Source of the DNA: Pegea sp. RAD2-039
Taxonomy: Eukaryota; Chordata; Thaliacea; Salpida; Salpidae
NCBI GenBank assembly: GCA_034620365.1
Contig: JAQGEQ010000142.1
Location: forward strand, 124,001-188,000
Direction of reading: 5' to 3'
DNA length: 64,000 nt
Under the pieces are notes generated by a model. It saw only the letters and a list, made by a program, of their open reading frames with translations, did no database searches and had not been told where the DNA came from. Of the stretch, positions 1-12,112 are shown one piece after another (within the stretch, counting starts at the first letter, position 1; every line of letters starts with the position of its first letter). Made by a program: the position numbers and the translations under genes.

Positions 1-2031
1 TTTATTTTTTTCTAACTCACAGTGTAAGCAGATATACTCGTAAAATTAAAATAATTATAACCTTTAGTTCATCATTGAAAAACATTTAGACACAGAATTT
101 TTAGTTAACGGGTTTAAGTGAAACTAACAGAAGCGTAAATCTTTTTTCAGTGAAATAAACCGTTGATAAATGACGAAAAAAGTTATTCTGTTTATGATTA
201 ATAACAAAAGATAAAACATTAATAAGTTTATAATAATGATTAATCTTTTAACCCACTGTATTCTACGATTAATTAAAAATATCACAATTAGAGTTGGATT
301 TAAAAAAAACTTTATATTGATTAAAATAGATTTTAGAAATGCTTTTAACTTATCGACTAATGGAACTAGAATGTAGAATATAGCTTATAGTTATGACGTT
401 TAATTAAACGTAAAAGTTAAAAATAGAACAAAATAATAACTCGTAGCACTCTTTAAAATTAAAAAAAGAGCAGCCGAAACCTGATTTAAAAAGTTATACT
501 TTTAAAAAAATTGTCAACTGATAAAGTAATTTTGAAGTTTTTATTGGAATGAGTTTATGAGAGGAGATATAAACTCAGACAGAAGACCTACAGTCTGTTG
601 ACTTCAATCACTCAGTCACCTGGCCGTTCCACCAAATAGTGGATATAAAACGTGGGGGTTAAGATAAGTGCATGCTGGTCTCCACTGCAATTAAAGCTTA
701 CATCTTGGTAGGAATAAATGTGGCTATCAATTCCCTTCTATCTGATGGTTTAAGTTATGGATCTTTGCCAAAGAAAGTAAAACAAATTTCTGATTTTTTT
801 TAAATTAATAGGAATAAGACCTGATATAGAGTTAGACATTCTGAAAATTTTTTTATTTTCAGTGTGATGATAGATTTAAATAAAAAAATAATTTTTTTGA
901 TGTGCTACTCACTTTTAACCAAATTCCATAAGTCAACCGTTATCCTTTGTGTTTTATTTCAAAGTGGCAAAAAAGTTTAAAGCCTTAAAATACAGAATTT
1001 ATCGAAACATACTTTGAATACAAGTTTACTAAGTTCTAATTTATTTAATCAATACCATTACTTCGTAGTTGTTGAAATAATTCTGCTTCTGTTAGTATTA
1101 TTGAGTTTCATTCTTTTTAATTTTTCATAGTATTAATTTATTTAAAATCATAATGAAATAATATTTTCTTCGCAATAACCTATTAAACTACCATTATGCT
1201 AACTAAATATTTCTTTTAAAATACTTTTAACTGAAAAAAAATAAGATTGAAATTGATACTTGTAGATTCATTTAATGCTTGTATAAAATAAATAAATTTA
1301 AACAAAATTATTTTGTATTTATATAAATTTTTCCAAATTTTTGTTATTTTTCTAATAATTAATGAACTTAAAAAGTTGGATAAATTATTAAAGTTTTTTT
1401 TTAAAAATAATTTTACAATTGTATTGTTTGATTATCTTTAATAAACATTTTTTTTTACTTAAATTTACTTTTAGTTTTTTAATTTATTATATTTTTTCTA
1501 ATTTAAGGTTATTTTGATACTTTTTTTAATAATTAAGATTCAACATATTTTTATTAATTTGTATTAAACATTTAAGTTTATTCAATTATGGATTTTTTTT
1601 TCTACTTTAACTAAAATATAACTTTAATATTGCAACTTTTTATTGCTAGTATTAATTGTTTTTGTTATTACAATTCAAAATTTATATTTCATTAGTAGAT
1701 AAATATTAGAATAAATTGATTCTTATAACTCACTTATTTGAGTTTTAGCTCCTTTAATTCTTATAAATTTTATTTATTTGCAAAATATATCTATAATTTG
1801 AATTTTATTTTCAGGATCGCAAAAAATATTGATAAACTTTTAAAATTTGTAAGACTTAAATATTTATATATATTCTGTTTTTGTTAGATCTATTATCTAT
1901 AATAATAATCTATACTATAATTTCAATTGTAAAATCTTTGTTCAATGAAAATTCAAGTGAGTTTTGTTTAATTTATACAAATTAATCACTGGTAATTAAG
2001 TAAGTAAACGTTAAATGAACTTTTTCTACAG
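1..2031. other. AT-rich upstream part of unit A, no gene seen
   Basis: No convincing exon is visible here. The one GC-richer block, 570-700, contains 'gacctacagtctgttgac' followed by 'cactcagtcacctggc' and is conserved in all four units (near 10630, 22240 and 42660). Its function is unknown: it could be an untranslated exon or promoter segment of the former SYF1 gene, which begins about 1.4 kb downstream. The rest is homopolymer-rich intergenic DNA. Confidence 0.5.
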
Positions 2032-4978
2032 TCACAGGAAGATTTACCATAGGAAGATGAGAGTTTAAGAAACCCTTACTCTATTAAATGTTGGCATCGT
2101 TATAAAGAAAATAAGGAAAGTTCTCCTTTTAAAGAAGTAATTTATTTTCTCTTTTTAACTTCCTACTAAGTTTGACTTTACATGTTTTATAATTTAAAAT
2201 TCATTTCTCTTACTAATCATATTAATTATGTTTAATTTAATCTTAAACTTTATATTCAAATAGAGTTATTATAATAAATTAAACTTATTGTAACTTTTAT
2301 TTGAAGTAGTTGCAACATGAGAACAAAGAAGAATACACCGATATCAATTGGTATCTATTGATCGCTTAGTTGAAAATGGCTGAGATTGTTAACAACGAGT
2401 CTTTTGTATCAAAGATAAATTGGATTTTGTATCCTAGTTTCAAAGTTGACTTTTGAAATTGAATCTACTTTAGTAATATTAGTTTGTAACAATCTGCCGC
2501 CTGTTATTGTGCAGATCTCACGGCTTTTGTGGTTTATTCTTTAACACCCTACATTTTTCAACTTACTCTTTGTTGACTGCTTATAAGCTGATGGCTTTTA
2601 GCACATTTTGTGCTTGTGGTCTGCGCTACAAACTACATTAGATATAGAGTTTTCTATCAACCAAACGATGGAGGTCTTTTCAAGTGGTTTGGAACAAAAC
2701 CATCATTAATTAGAACCCAAGAAATAGCAATGTCCAAGTTATTGTTTTCTAATTATACTTATTAATTAGATAATTTTGCTTTAGTGTTCTTCTGTTCTGG
2801 GTTTGTATCAATCAACTAACTGCAACTGAAATTTTTACAGAAAGGAAAAACTAACCATACTCTGTGGCATGAGCTGTGGAAATTTTTATTTCAAAATCCC
2901 TACAAAGTAAATTCTCTAAACGTCGAAGCCATCATCAGAGGTGGGCTGAAGCAGTTTACTGATCAACTTGGTCAACTCTGGTGTTGTTTAGCTGATTATT
3001 ATGCTTAATGTGGCTTGATTGAACAAGTAAGCTGTTAATGACTTCAATTACATTCTCTTCTTATTTAACATCTTTTTGTGAGTTACTAGATTAAATTTTT
3101 TGATTATTTGTTTCTAAAAACCCTAAAACATCAATCTGTGATATCTTAAAAAATATCCTTTTTTCATCTCATCTTCTCTATGAGATCGATGGAGCACTTT
3201 GGGGTGTCATCAATTCCAATCTCCCTTACGACACCTATCGACCGACTTAGGGAAGTTTGTGGAAATAATCAAATCAACTCTCGATTTTAAGCAGGTTAGA
3301 CGTCATTGACGTGTGACGTCAGCACGCTAAACTTCGATTGATTATAGGTCGAGAAGTCGCTGGAGTTTTTGGGGAAATATGATTTTGATGAAGATTTACC
3401 ACAAATCCGTATAAACTAGTTTCAACGACAAATTAAGGAAAAGATGGGAGAAACAACCGAGATTTTGGACGTTGTAATCGGCAAAGCTCTCTAGGTTTGC
3501 CTGATGTTAGATTAAATAAAAATTATTTAATTATTATGTATATTTCACCGCTAAGTGGCGCAATTGAGCAACAAAATCTAGCTTCACTTTAATTCTACAA
3601 ATTAATTTGCAGATGAAGAAAGTTTAGGATTGACTGCAGCTCGATATGAAAGGCTTCTTGATCGTCTGCTGTTGCTCCTTACTAGTGTGATGCTCCAGCA
3701 AAATCCTCACAATGTCCATAAATGGTTAAAAAGAGTACAATTATATGAAGGTGTGAAAACTCACCTACCTTGGCAAATTTTCAACAAATTTAACTTTCAG
3801 GACAACTGGAAGAAATTATTCGAACTTTCATAGAACAGATTCAAGCTATTCATGTTCCTAAATCAGTTTATAAATTGGATTGAATTATATCCCAAGTTTT
3901 TTCACACAAACAAACAACTAACTGATGTAAATATGGTGGTAGTGGCTGGCGACATCTCTTCTAATTTTTTTCTATTCAGGCTCGAACTATTTTCAGCAAA
4001 GCTACTTTAGTCAATTACAAAACAGTTGATGATTTAGCTTCAATTTGGTCTGCATGGTGTGAGGTGGAGATTGAGTAAGTCAACATCCGCTAGTCTTCAA
4101 AACCTTCCTGATGTCATCAATTTTTCAGAATTGATAATTACGATGAAGCTTCTCAGAAGAGCAACTTCATTTCCTTCTAGAAAAGCAACTTATTTCGATA
4201 AGGCTTAACCTGTTCAAAATCGAGTTTACAAATCACTCAAGTTATGGTCGTTATATGCTGATATAGAAGTAAGTTTTAGCAATGTCAAGGTTTGATGTCT
4301 ACTTTGACAAGTTCTTTTTATTTTCATCTTTTTATTTAGTCTTGTGAAGCTGTATACGACGGACTTCTTTTTCTCAGAATAGCAACTCTTCAAATTATTA
4401 TCAACTATGGAGTCTGTCTGGAAGAAAAAAATTATTTTGAAGATGATTTTAAGGTGAGTTGATAGTTGACGTTTTTATCTGTTGTTTCGTGGAGCAGCTA
4501 ACTGTCAACTGTAAAAAGCTTCTCTTATCAGTGAATGATTGTCTACTCTTTAGAAGTTTCAATTTAAAAATATTTTTAAAAATTGAATAAATTTTTTCAA
4601 GATGTTCTGTGAATCATAAAATCACGGCTTTTGGATTCTATTAGTTTGGGCTCTTCTTAACATACTCTAGTCTCCTTGTGTAGTGATCTGAACTAAAAAT
4701 GATCAAAAAACGATTATTAAAACAGCTGATCATTTTCCCTGTGGATTTAGCTATCCTTTCAAGTCTGAGGTAACTTGAGCCTTTGGTTTGAAGTCCCTGG
4801 TTTACTTCAACAATTGTTTATTATTCATACAAATTCATTTACTAATTTGTAAACATTTTCAGGCTTATAGAAGAGGTGTCACCATGTTCAAATGGTTCAA
4901 TGTCTTCGATATTTAGAATATTTTATCTTGATAAGTTCATCAAATGGTATGGAGGAAAGAAACTAGAACGTACACTGT
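2032..4978 (+). pseudogene. SYF1/XAB2 splicing factor pseudogene, copy A
   Basis: SYF1 (XAB2 in mammals) is a HAT/TPR-repeat scaffold of the Prp19/NTC spliceosome complex. Exon remnants: 2032-2136 (N-terminal EDLP, then a stop, then SLRNPYSIKCW), about 2317-2414 (ESFVSK), 2841-3026 (TLWHELW, IIRGGLKQFTDQLGQLW), 3348-3494, 3613-3750 (LLLLLTSVMLQQNPHNVHKW), 3801-3926, 3980-4074 (VDDLASIW), 4129-4268 (NRVYKSLKLWSLYADIE), 4340-4453 (RIATLQIIINYG) and 4863-4978 (YGGKKLER). Order matches the family. It is broken by a tag stop after EDLP, a taa after the ADYYA motif, a frameshift after YDEAS and a stop in place of Trp after VFDI. The 3' third of the gene is absent. Exons equivalent to 12421-12991 are deleted, and the splice sites flanking the ESFVSK exon are lost in this copy. 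Confidence 0.93.
3170..3291 (+). other. Unassigned conserved segment inside the SYF1 pseudogene
   Basis: This GC-richer stretch ends in a plausible donor (AAGCAG then gttaga) and is followed by a ~56 bp intron-like segment containing TGACGTCA and ending in TATAG. It is kept in all four copies (B near 13915, C near 24850, D near 45265). I could not align it confidently to SYF1, although by position it should correspond to the region after the ADYY motif. The next segment, 3348-3494, does align (KEKM then ETTE). Confidence 0.4.
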
Positions 4979-5765
4979 TATTAAAAAAATAGTTTTGTTG
5001 CAACTGATGATTTGCCGTCAATAAAATTTTTATTGATTCAAATTAAATCTTTTTTGTGATCAATAAAAGCGCCAAGAAGTCTGAATATTATTATCTCTAG
5101 TTTTTAGAAATAAATATCAAAAAGGTTGAGAAGAATTTTAAATTAAAACTTTGACAGTTTTTAAAGCTGTTAAATATTTCTTTATTTTAAAAGTTTGTTT
5201 CAATAAGATTTCAGCTCATTTCTCAATGTTATTTATGTATTAATTAATAATTGTAATCAACCACAATTGATTATACATTTTGTCTTGAAAGCGCTGATAA
5301 ATATTGATCTCAATCTAAATACGATTTTTTTTTGGGTTTGTTAGACCACAATTATTTCATGAAAGTAAAATCTATTGTACACCAAAATAAAAGTGGCAAG
5401 CCCTTGTGTTCCAGTGTACAGAAATTAAAGTCTATTTCTGACAACCTATTTTCATAAAAACAAGCCTGCAATGGGATTTTGCAACAAAATTTGCTCTGAT
5501 GAGGATCTGCTTTTCATCCATAAGTGACAAATTTACTTCAACTGTTTTTATAGTAAATGTAGCATCAATGACAAAACATCTATCTCATTCAATTCTAAGT
5601 CAAACCTGTTATGCGACATTAGCAATTAGATATCTGCTGATTATTGGCCGATTCTAAATATGAAATTGTCAACGAAAAAATTTCTAGTTTGTCTAAATCG
5701 ATAGCTAAACACCCCTACCGAGAAATTGGTCACATGGCCTCGTTAGTCGGTGATTCCGATTCCGA
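4979..5765. other. SYF1 downstream sequence with unassigned conserved block
   Basis: Downstream of the last SYF1 exon the sequence is AT-rich to about 5340. From 5340 to 5765 it becomes coding-like and is conserved in all four units. One frame reads SMTKHLSHSILSQTCYATL and the next continues as KYEIVNEKISSLSKSIAKHP, then YREIGHMASLVGDSDSE after 5645. No single frame spans the block. The pattern AAAAGTGGCAAG at about 5388 resembles the start of the unit C LINE at about 28300, so it may be transposon-derived. I do not recognise the protein. Confidence 0.4.
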
Positions 5766-6350
5766 AAAAACTGCTAACGGGGAGCAACCTCGTGAGGGTT
5801 ACAGACACGCACCAAAAACTTACTTTGTAGCATGAAGACAGAGAAAGCAATGTCTTCATCAAGTTTTTGTAAAACATCTGTATGATAGAGGTTTAAGAGT
5901 TTAGCACAAGTTTGAATGTTTTGATATTTTCTAGTTTTACCAAAATAAAAATTTATTTTCAATGTTATTTTTCTATTAACTAATCTTTGTAATCAACCAC
6001 AAATGATTAAAATTTTTATTTTTATTGTGTTAATTGTGTTTACATTTTATTTATTTATTCAAATACTATTAAATAGTATTAACACAATTTTAATATAGTT
6101 TGTTATTTACAAACAGAATAATATCTTTTCTTGGTGGTTTCTTAAACTGACCAACTCCTTTACAAATTTAATTATTACTACATAACTTAAAACAGTTTAA
6201 TATTATTATTATTATTTGATCATACATCTATAAGAAACAAGTTTCCGTTCAAACTATTTTGAGCACCAAGATGTAAAATTTTCTTTCAAAATGTTTTCAG
6301 TTCTCGGTATTTGCTGTAATTTCTAAGAGATAATAACAGGCCACTGTTGT
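5765..6350. repeat. Internal duplication, first half (unit A)
   Basis: This is the first member of a ~600 bp direct repeat; the second is 6368-6940. Both begin with ACTGCTAACGGGGAGCAAC, continue through CACAGACACGCACCAAAAA-like sequence, and later share ACAAACAGAATAATATCTTT and an ATT microsatellite. Units B and D carry both halves (B 16508-17090 and 17112-17680; D 47862-48440 and 48470-49030). Unit C has only the first (27455-28030). The two halves differ much more from each other than the same half does between units, so the internal doubling is older than the unit duplications. Confidence 0.85.
5824..5930 (-). CDS. Possible exon of an unidentified minus-strand gene (in internal duplication)
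   Basis: On the minus strand an acceptor (ACTAG) precedes a 107 bp open segment that ends at a perfect GTAAGT donor. It reads KYQNIQTCAKLLNLYH followed by VLQKLDEDIAFSVFMLQ. The frame and donor are kept in all four units (B 16565-16671, C about 27509-27615, D 47916-48022). In the second half of the internal duplication the same segment is frameshifted and the donor is lost. I do not recognise the protein and found no neighbouring exon, so this could be a relic or chance. A plus-strand ORF overlaps its edge. Confidence 0.3.
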
Positions 6351-6367
6351 TTTTTGTTGTTTCCGAT

Positions 6368-6940
6368 TAAAAAAAAAACTGCTAACGGGGAGCAACTTGG
6401 TGAAGGCCACAGACACGCACCAAAAATTTATTTTGTATCATGTAGACAGAGAAAACAATGTAATCATCAGTTTTTGCGTGAAAACATCTGTATGATGGTT
6501 AAGGAGTTTAGCAAAAGTTTGAATATTTTGATTTTTTTGTAGTTTCAGCAAATTGAGTATTTAATATTTTTATATTAACTAATTTTTGCAATCAATAAAA
6601 AATGAATAAACTTTCTATTTATAATTAGGGATACTGTTAACATTTTATTTGTTTATTCAAATAATGATAAATAATTTACAAAACTTTAATACAGCTTGTT
6701 TTTTACAAACAGAATAATATCTTTTCTTGATAATTTCTAAAACTTACCAACTCCTTTACAAACTTGCATAACGTTTTTTGCTTGTTTATACATAATTTAC
6801 AAAAATTTATTATTATTATTTGATCATATATCTATAATAAAAAAGATTTCATTTCGAACTGTTTTGACTACCAAGGTGTAGACAAAATCTTTATCAAAAT
6901 GTTTTTAGCTTTCGGCATTTGCTGTAATTTCTAGGAATTA
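6368..6940. repeat. Internal duplication, second half (unit A)
   Basis: This is the diverged second copy of the 5765-6350 segment. It starts at the same ACGGGGAGCAAC motif after an A-run. The plus strand has a short open frame (GEGHRHAPKIYFVSCRQRKQ) of no recognised identity. It is present in units A, B and D and absent from C. Confidence 0.8.
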
Positions 6941-8753
6941 AAAACAAGCTTTATATGCATCTGAAACTGGCAGAAGAACAGATTTAAGGATGAGCAAGTT
7001 CAATTGCCAAAGTCTATTTTTAATTATTTAAAGCAACGCTTGTAATTCTTAAAAAATTATTTAATCTTTTTAAACCATAAAACAGTTTGATTTTTATTAG
7101 TAATGCAAAATTTTGCGGCTAGACTAATAACTGAAACTTTCATTAAAGGCGATGATATATATTAATATAATATGTATATCAAAAATTAAGACATTTCTTT
7201 TTAAAAATAGTTTTTATATAACAAAATTTAACAAACTTTATTTTTATCAAATTATGTTGGTAGTTTATTTAAGTGGTAGTTATAATAGTGTAAATGAAGC
7301 AATTGTTTTAAATGTCTTTAATTGTTACAAGATGTTAGAAAACTTAAAGTTGTGTTTATAATGTGATGATAATGAATGTCTATACAAATCTTTATTTAAA
7401 TGAATGAGGTGACTAACAACAACGAGTAGTATACTAACGATATGCACTATCCACCACAAAGCCTTATACGGGTGACAACGGTCTACGCAAGAATGTCTTT
7501 CAACACATTTAGATCCACAGCAAAATACTTGCTTTTTCTTGCTAAGAAAAGTGTGAATAAATTTGAAGTTTAAAGATGAATCTTTGTTAGACTTATTGGA
7601 AGTACAAAAGTTTACATTTGAGATTGATTTATAAAAATTATTATAAGTTGTTCCTTAAGTTCATGAGATTAGTTAACCAATTAATTAACAAGAAAGGGAA
7701 ACCTCCTTTTAAAATCATATGTTTTTGTCTCATACTAGCATATTATGATTCGAATATTGTTTGAATTAAATTTAAAATTTGTTATTACAAGTGATGCTAA
7801 ACGATTTGAATAATTATTAAACAAAATCTGATACTTCTTTGAATTTTAAAAGTAGTAAACAAAAAAACACTTTACTATAACAAATTCTATAAGATAATAT
7901 CTATTTACATAAGAAGATATGCGATATATAAGCAGAACACAATAGATAATTTTTCATTTTTGCAATTACTAATTCTATAACTCAATGTATCAACCCACTC
8001 ACTCAAAAGATTACATTTTCGGTTTATAATTTGGTAGCACATCATGACCTTAGTACTTCCAAATAGTCTATATGTAGATGTTTAAATTAATGATGAATTT
8101 AATGATGTTATTGTCATAGTTTAAAAGATATTTCATCAAAAGTTATTAGCCATAAATAATATTTAGTAATTTAAAATAAATGATTTAAGCTATGATAATT
8201 AATTTTGTCGATGATATTACTCTATTAGTCAATAGTCTATATTTTATCAACATTTGTAGATTACTTTTCGTAATACTACTGGTTCTGGGATATTTAAAGT
8301 TTGAGAGAAAATTTGCCCTTAAATTTATCAAATATTTATCAAAATCATTTTAGATTTGATTGAATTAATTAAGGCTACTGTTGTCGTTGTAACAGTAAAC
8401 ATATTTTTTCTGTTTTTATAACACCTTGTAATTAATATCTTCGTATCTTGGAAGATAAATTAGAAACAGTTATCTATATTAACTCTTGTGAATTTTTGAT
8501 TAAAGCAAATAACTACAAATTAGATTCTGTTTATCATTTTTATTTCTAGCAAAATTTAAAATTGGTGTTCAAAGCTAAACTTTTTATTAAATAATCATTT
8601 AAATTAAAACAAAGTTATATTTTTTTCACAAGTTACAAATAGTAACATCAAATAAATGAATTTAAAAAAACAAAAACAAAGAGAAACCTTTAGAGAATTT
8701 GTAAATCAAAGAGAGAATAAAAAATTGATATCGTTTTTTTTTCATAGAAACAT
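6940..8753. other. AT-rich intergenic part of unit A
   Basis: This unit segment has no supportable gene. Short open frames such as 7152-7361 are Phe/Tyr/Ile/Asn-rich translations of AT-rich DNA. The segment 8200-8730 recurs at 35530-36060 beside another family X fragment and at 18950-19480 and 50290-50830, which shows it travels with the family X 3' end. Confidence 0.6.
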
Positions 8754-8917
8754 TTAGAAGATCACAAAAGGAATCCCGACCCAATCTTCATAATTCGTCA
8801 TGATTACGTCATTAGTGACATCACCATCGCAAGATGCAGCAAGCGAGTAAGGACACTTGTCAAAGTATTTGAGCTGATGACGATGACAAAAACCCAAGAA
8901 TTCAGTTAAAGGAGTTA
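8754..8917 (-). pseudogene. Family X terminal exon, unit A (isolated)
   Basis: This is the minus-strand last exon of the unidentified family X. An acceptor TGTTGCAG precedes an open frame of 53 codons. It reads LTEFLGFCHRHQLKYFDKCP, then YSLAASCDGDVTNDVIMTN, then EDWVGIPFVIF and a taa stop. The other copies (19484-19659, 36086-36261) end a few residues later with MFL and tga. The exon is Cys/His-rich. The upstream exons seen in B and D are missing, because unit A breaks off near 9120, so this is a fragment. Confidence 0.65.
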
Positions 8918-9119
8918 CTGCAACATAAAAGAGTTAATACTTTTCCAATAGAGATGATAACCTCATCTGTGACGTTAAGCGATTAGGTCAATTCGCATAT
9001 CTAGTAGTCACCATGGTAGCAGAAACGATAAATAGAAGATCGCTTTAAAAGATGTCATTGAATACAGATTGCCCAAACTGAGTAGTTGCTGAATGCATTT
9101 CGACGATTTGGAGATCTTA

Positions 9120-9660
9120 ATATTTGTAATTACGTTTGTAAGGTAATTAAAACATTAGGGTTGAATTTTTTCAATAAGATTTCAAGAGATGTACTCTAAT
9201 AACATAAAAAAAATTTCGAAATTTTTCACGAAATAAGTAGAATTATAATTGAAGAAAATAGTTTAAGTTACTGGTATTCAGCCCTTAGTAAACATTAAAA
9301 ATGATTATTATTTATTAATTAATATTAATTTAAGATACAAAAAATATCAGTAACAGGGAACTTATAAAAGAAAAGCTTGTTTTCATATTATTCATTGCTC
9401 TTAAATTTGTTCTTTGTCGATTTACTTAAAATGAAACGCACCTTTGAAAAACAGATCGAAAATATCTTTAATAATAATTACTTTAAATTAATTATATTTA
9501 ACTAAATCAAGGTTCTCTTTTGAGACAAATTGTTCTTAATTCTTTCAAGGACTCTAGAATTTTTGAAATTACGATTTGAAAATAGTAGAGTAACAAAAGC
9601 ATTTATTAAATATAATCATTACCCATTTAAACTGCTAGTTTTAACTATCTAACTGTTTAA
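9120..9660. other. Sequence between units A and B, no gene seen
   Basis: AT-rich DNA unique in the window. It replaces the family X exons that close units B and D. No open frame or repeat of note. Confidence 0.5.
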
Positions 9661-12112
9661 CCTGCTAGAATCAGTAATGTAATAAATAATAGAATAAAAT
9701 TTATTGTCAAAATGAATTCAAAACATCCAACAGAAGCAAATTTCATAAAAAATACTCATTTGGAGTTTACTTTATTATATTTATAATACTTTACCGACAC
9801 AAGGCAATTTTTAGAACAAAATAATCATAAGTAGATAGAGTAATTATTATACCTTTCTAGCAATTTGTTCAGTAAAAGAACGAGGCACCGAAAGTTTAAA
9901 TTTCATAATAATTTTTTACTTCTTAAAAGGCCTTTTTAACTCTATCTTTTAATTAAAAATTAACAATTATTTCATTTAATTATCTAATTTAAATATTTAT
10001 TTAATTGATATTAAACATTATGTTTTACTTTGTTTAAACTTATAGTGTAAGCAGATCTACTTGTAAAAACAAAATAAGTATAAACATAAGTTCATCCTTG
10101 AAAAACATTTAGGCACAGAACTATTAGTTAAGGGGTTTAAGTGAAACTAACAAAAGCGTAATCATATTTTCAGTGAAATGAACCGTTGGTAACACACGGA
10201 AATGTTGTTTTATATATGACTAATAACAAAAAACTTAAAACTTAATAATTAAAACATTTAAAACTTTAATAAGTTTATAATAATGATTAATCTTTTAACT
10301 AACTGTATTCTACTGTTAATCAAAAATGTCACAATTAGAGTTGGATTTTTAAAAACTTTTTGTTGATTAAAATAGGTTTCAAAAATGCTTTTATTTTATC
10401 GACTAATGAAACTAAAATGTAGAATATACTTTATAGTTTATAGTCATGACGTTTAATTAAACGTAAAATTTAAAAATAAAACAAAATAATAACTCGTAGC
10501 AATCTTTAAAATTATAAAAAGAGCAGCCGAAACCAGATTTGAAAAGTTATACTTTTAACAGAATTGTCAACTGATAAATTAATCTTATAGTTTTTTATTA
10601 AAATGAGGTTATAAGAGGAGAAATAAACTCAGACAGAAGACCTACAGTCTGTTGACTTCAATCACTCAGTCACCTGGCTGTTCTACCAAATAATGTATCT
10701 AAACCGTGGTGAAGGTAAGTGTACGCTGGTCTCCATTGTAATTAAAGCTTACATCAAGGTAGGAAGAAATGTGTTTATCAATTCCCCTGTATCTGATGGT
10801 TTGGGTTATGGAGCTTAGCCAAAGAAAGTACAAGAAATTTCTGATTCATATAAAAATAATCGAAATCAGACCTGATGAAGAGTTAGATATTCCAGAATAG
10901 TTTTTTATCTTCAGTGTGATGATAGATTTAAATAAAAAACTAATTTTCTTGAGATACTACTCGATTTTAATCAAATTTCATAAGTCTATTTTTATCTTTT
11001 GTGTCTTATCTCAAAGTGGCAAAAAAGTATAAAGCCTTAAAGTACAGATTTTATCGAAACATATTTTGAATACATGTTTACTAAGTTCAAGTTTATTTAA
11101 TCATTAGCATTATTTCTTAGTTGTTGAAATAATTCTGCTTATGGTAGTAGTATTGAGTTTCATTTTCTTTGATTTATTCATATTATTAATTTATATTATT
11201 ATTATTATTAATTATCTAAATAAAATCATCACCAAATAATATTTTCTTCACAATTACTTATTAAACTATCATTGTACTAATTAAATATTTCCTTTAAAAC
11301 ATTTTTAAATGAAAAACATTTAAGATTTAAATTGATACTTGTAGATTTATTTAATGAATTAAATAAAGTTAAACAAAAATTATTTTAAAATTCTATAAAT
11401 GTATCTAAATTTCTATTTATCTATCTATTTCTAATAGGTAAGGAACATAAAAAGTATTATAATTGATCAAAATTAGTATTAAAGAAATAATAATACAATT
11501 GTAATGTATGATTATTATTAATAACAATTTTTATTTACCTTAATTTACTTTTAATTATTAACTTTAATATATTTTTTCTCATTTAAAGTTATTTTGATAC
11601 TTTTTTTATTAATTAAGATTCAATATATTTTTATTAATTTGTATATTTTAAGTTCATTCAATTATGAATATTTTTTTCTAATTTAACTAAAACATAACTT
11701 TAATAATGCAACTTTTTATTGCTAGTATTAATTGTTTTTGTTATTACAATTCAAGACTCATATTTCATCAGTAGATAAATATTAGAATGAATTGATTCTT
11801 ATAAATCAGTTATTTGAGTTTTAGCTCATTTAATTCTTGTAAATTTTATTTATTTGCAAAATATATCTAAAAGTTGAATTTTATTTTTAGGATTTCCAAA
11901 AACATGGATAAACTTTTAAAATTTGTAAGATTTAATCATATGTATATTCTGTTTTTTAGATCTATTATCTATATATTGTTTCTATTTCTTAAATGACATA
12001 ATTTCAAATGTAAGATCTTTGTTCAATGAAAATTCAAGTGAGTTTTGTTTAATTTATACCAATTAATCACTGGTTATTAAATAAGTAAACCTTAAACGAA
12101 CTTTTTCTACAG

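Larger units (their letters stand above)
1..9120 (+). repeat. Segmental duplication unit A (left end cut by window)
   Basis: This is the first of four copies of an ~11 kb unit. Position 1 corresponds to about 42084 in unit D and about 10020 in unit B; the marker is the block with 'gtgtaagcagatatactcg' near the start. Similarity to units B and D runs to about 9120, where B and D continue into family X exons and A turns into unrelated sequence. Apart from the SYF1 pseudogene at 2032-4978, the unit holds AT-rich sequence and an unassigned conserved block at 570-700. It also contains the internal duplication at 5765-6940 and the family X terminal exon at 8754-8917. A lacks the ~640 bp that carry SYF1 exons 2-3 in B. 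Confidence 0.9.

Noticed and set aside
6200..6225. ATT trinucleotide runs, considered as CRISPR-like or regulatory repeats
   Set aside because: Short simple-sequence microsatellites that occur once per internal repeat; no spacer structure.
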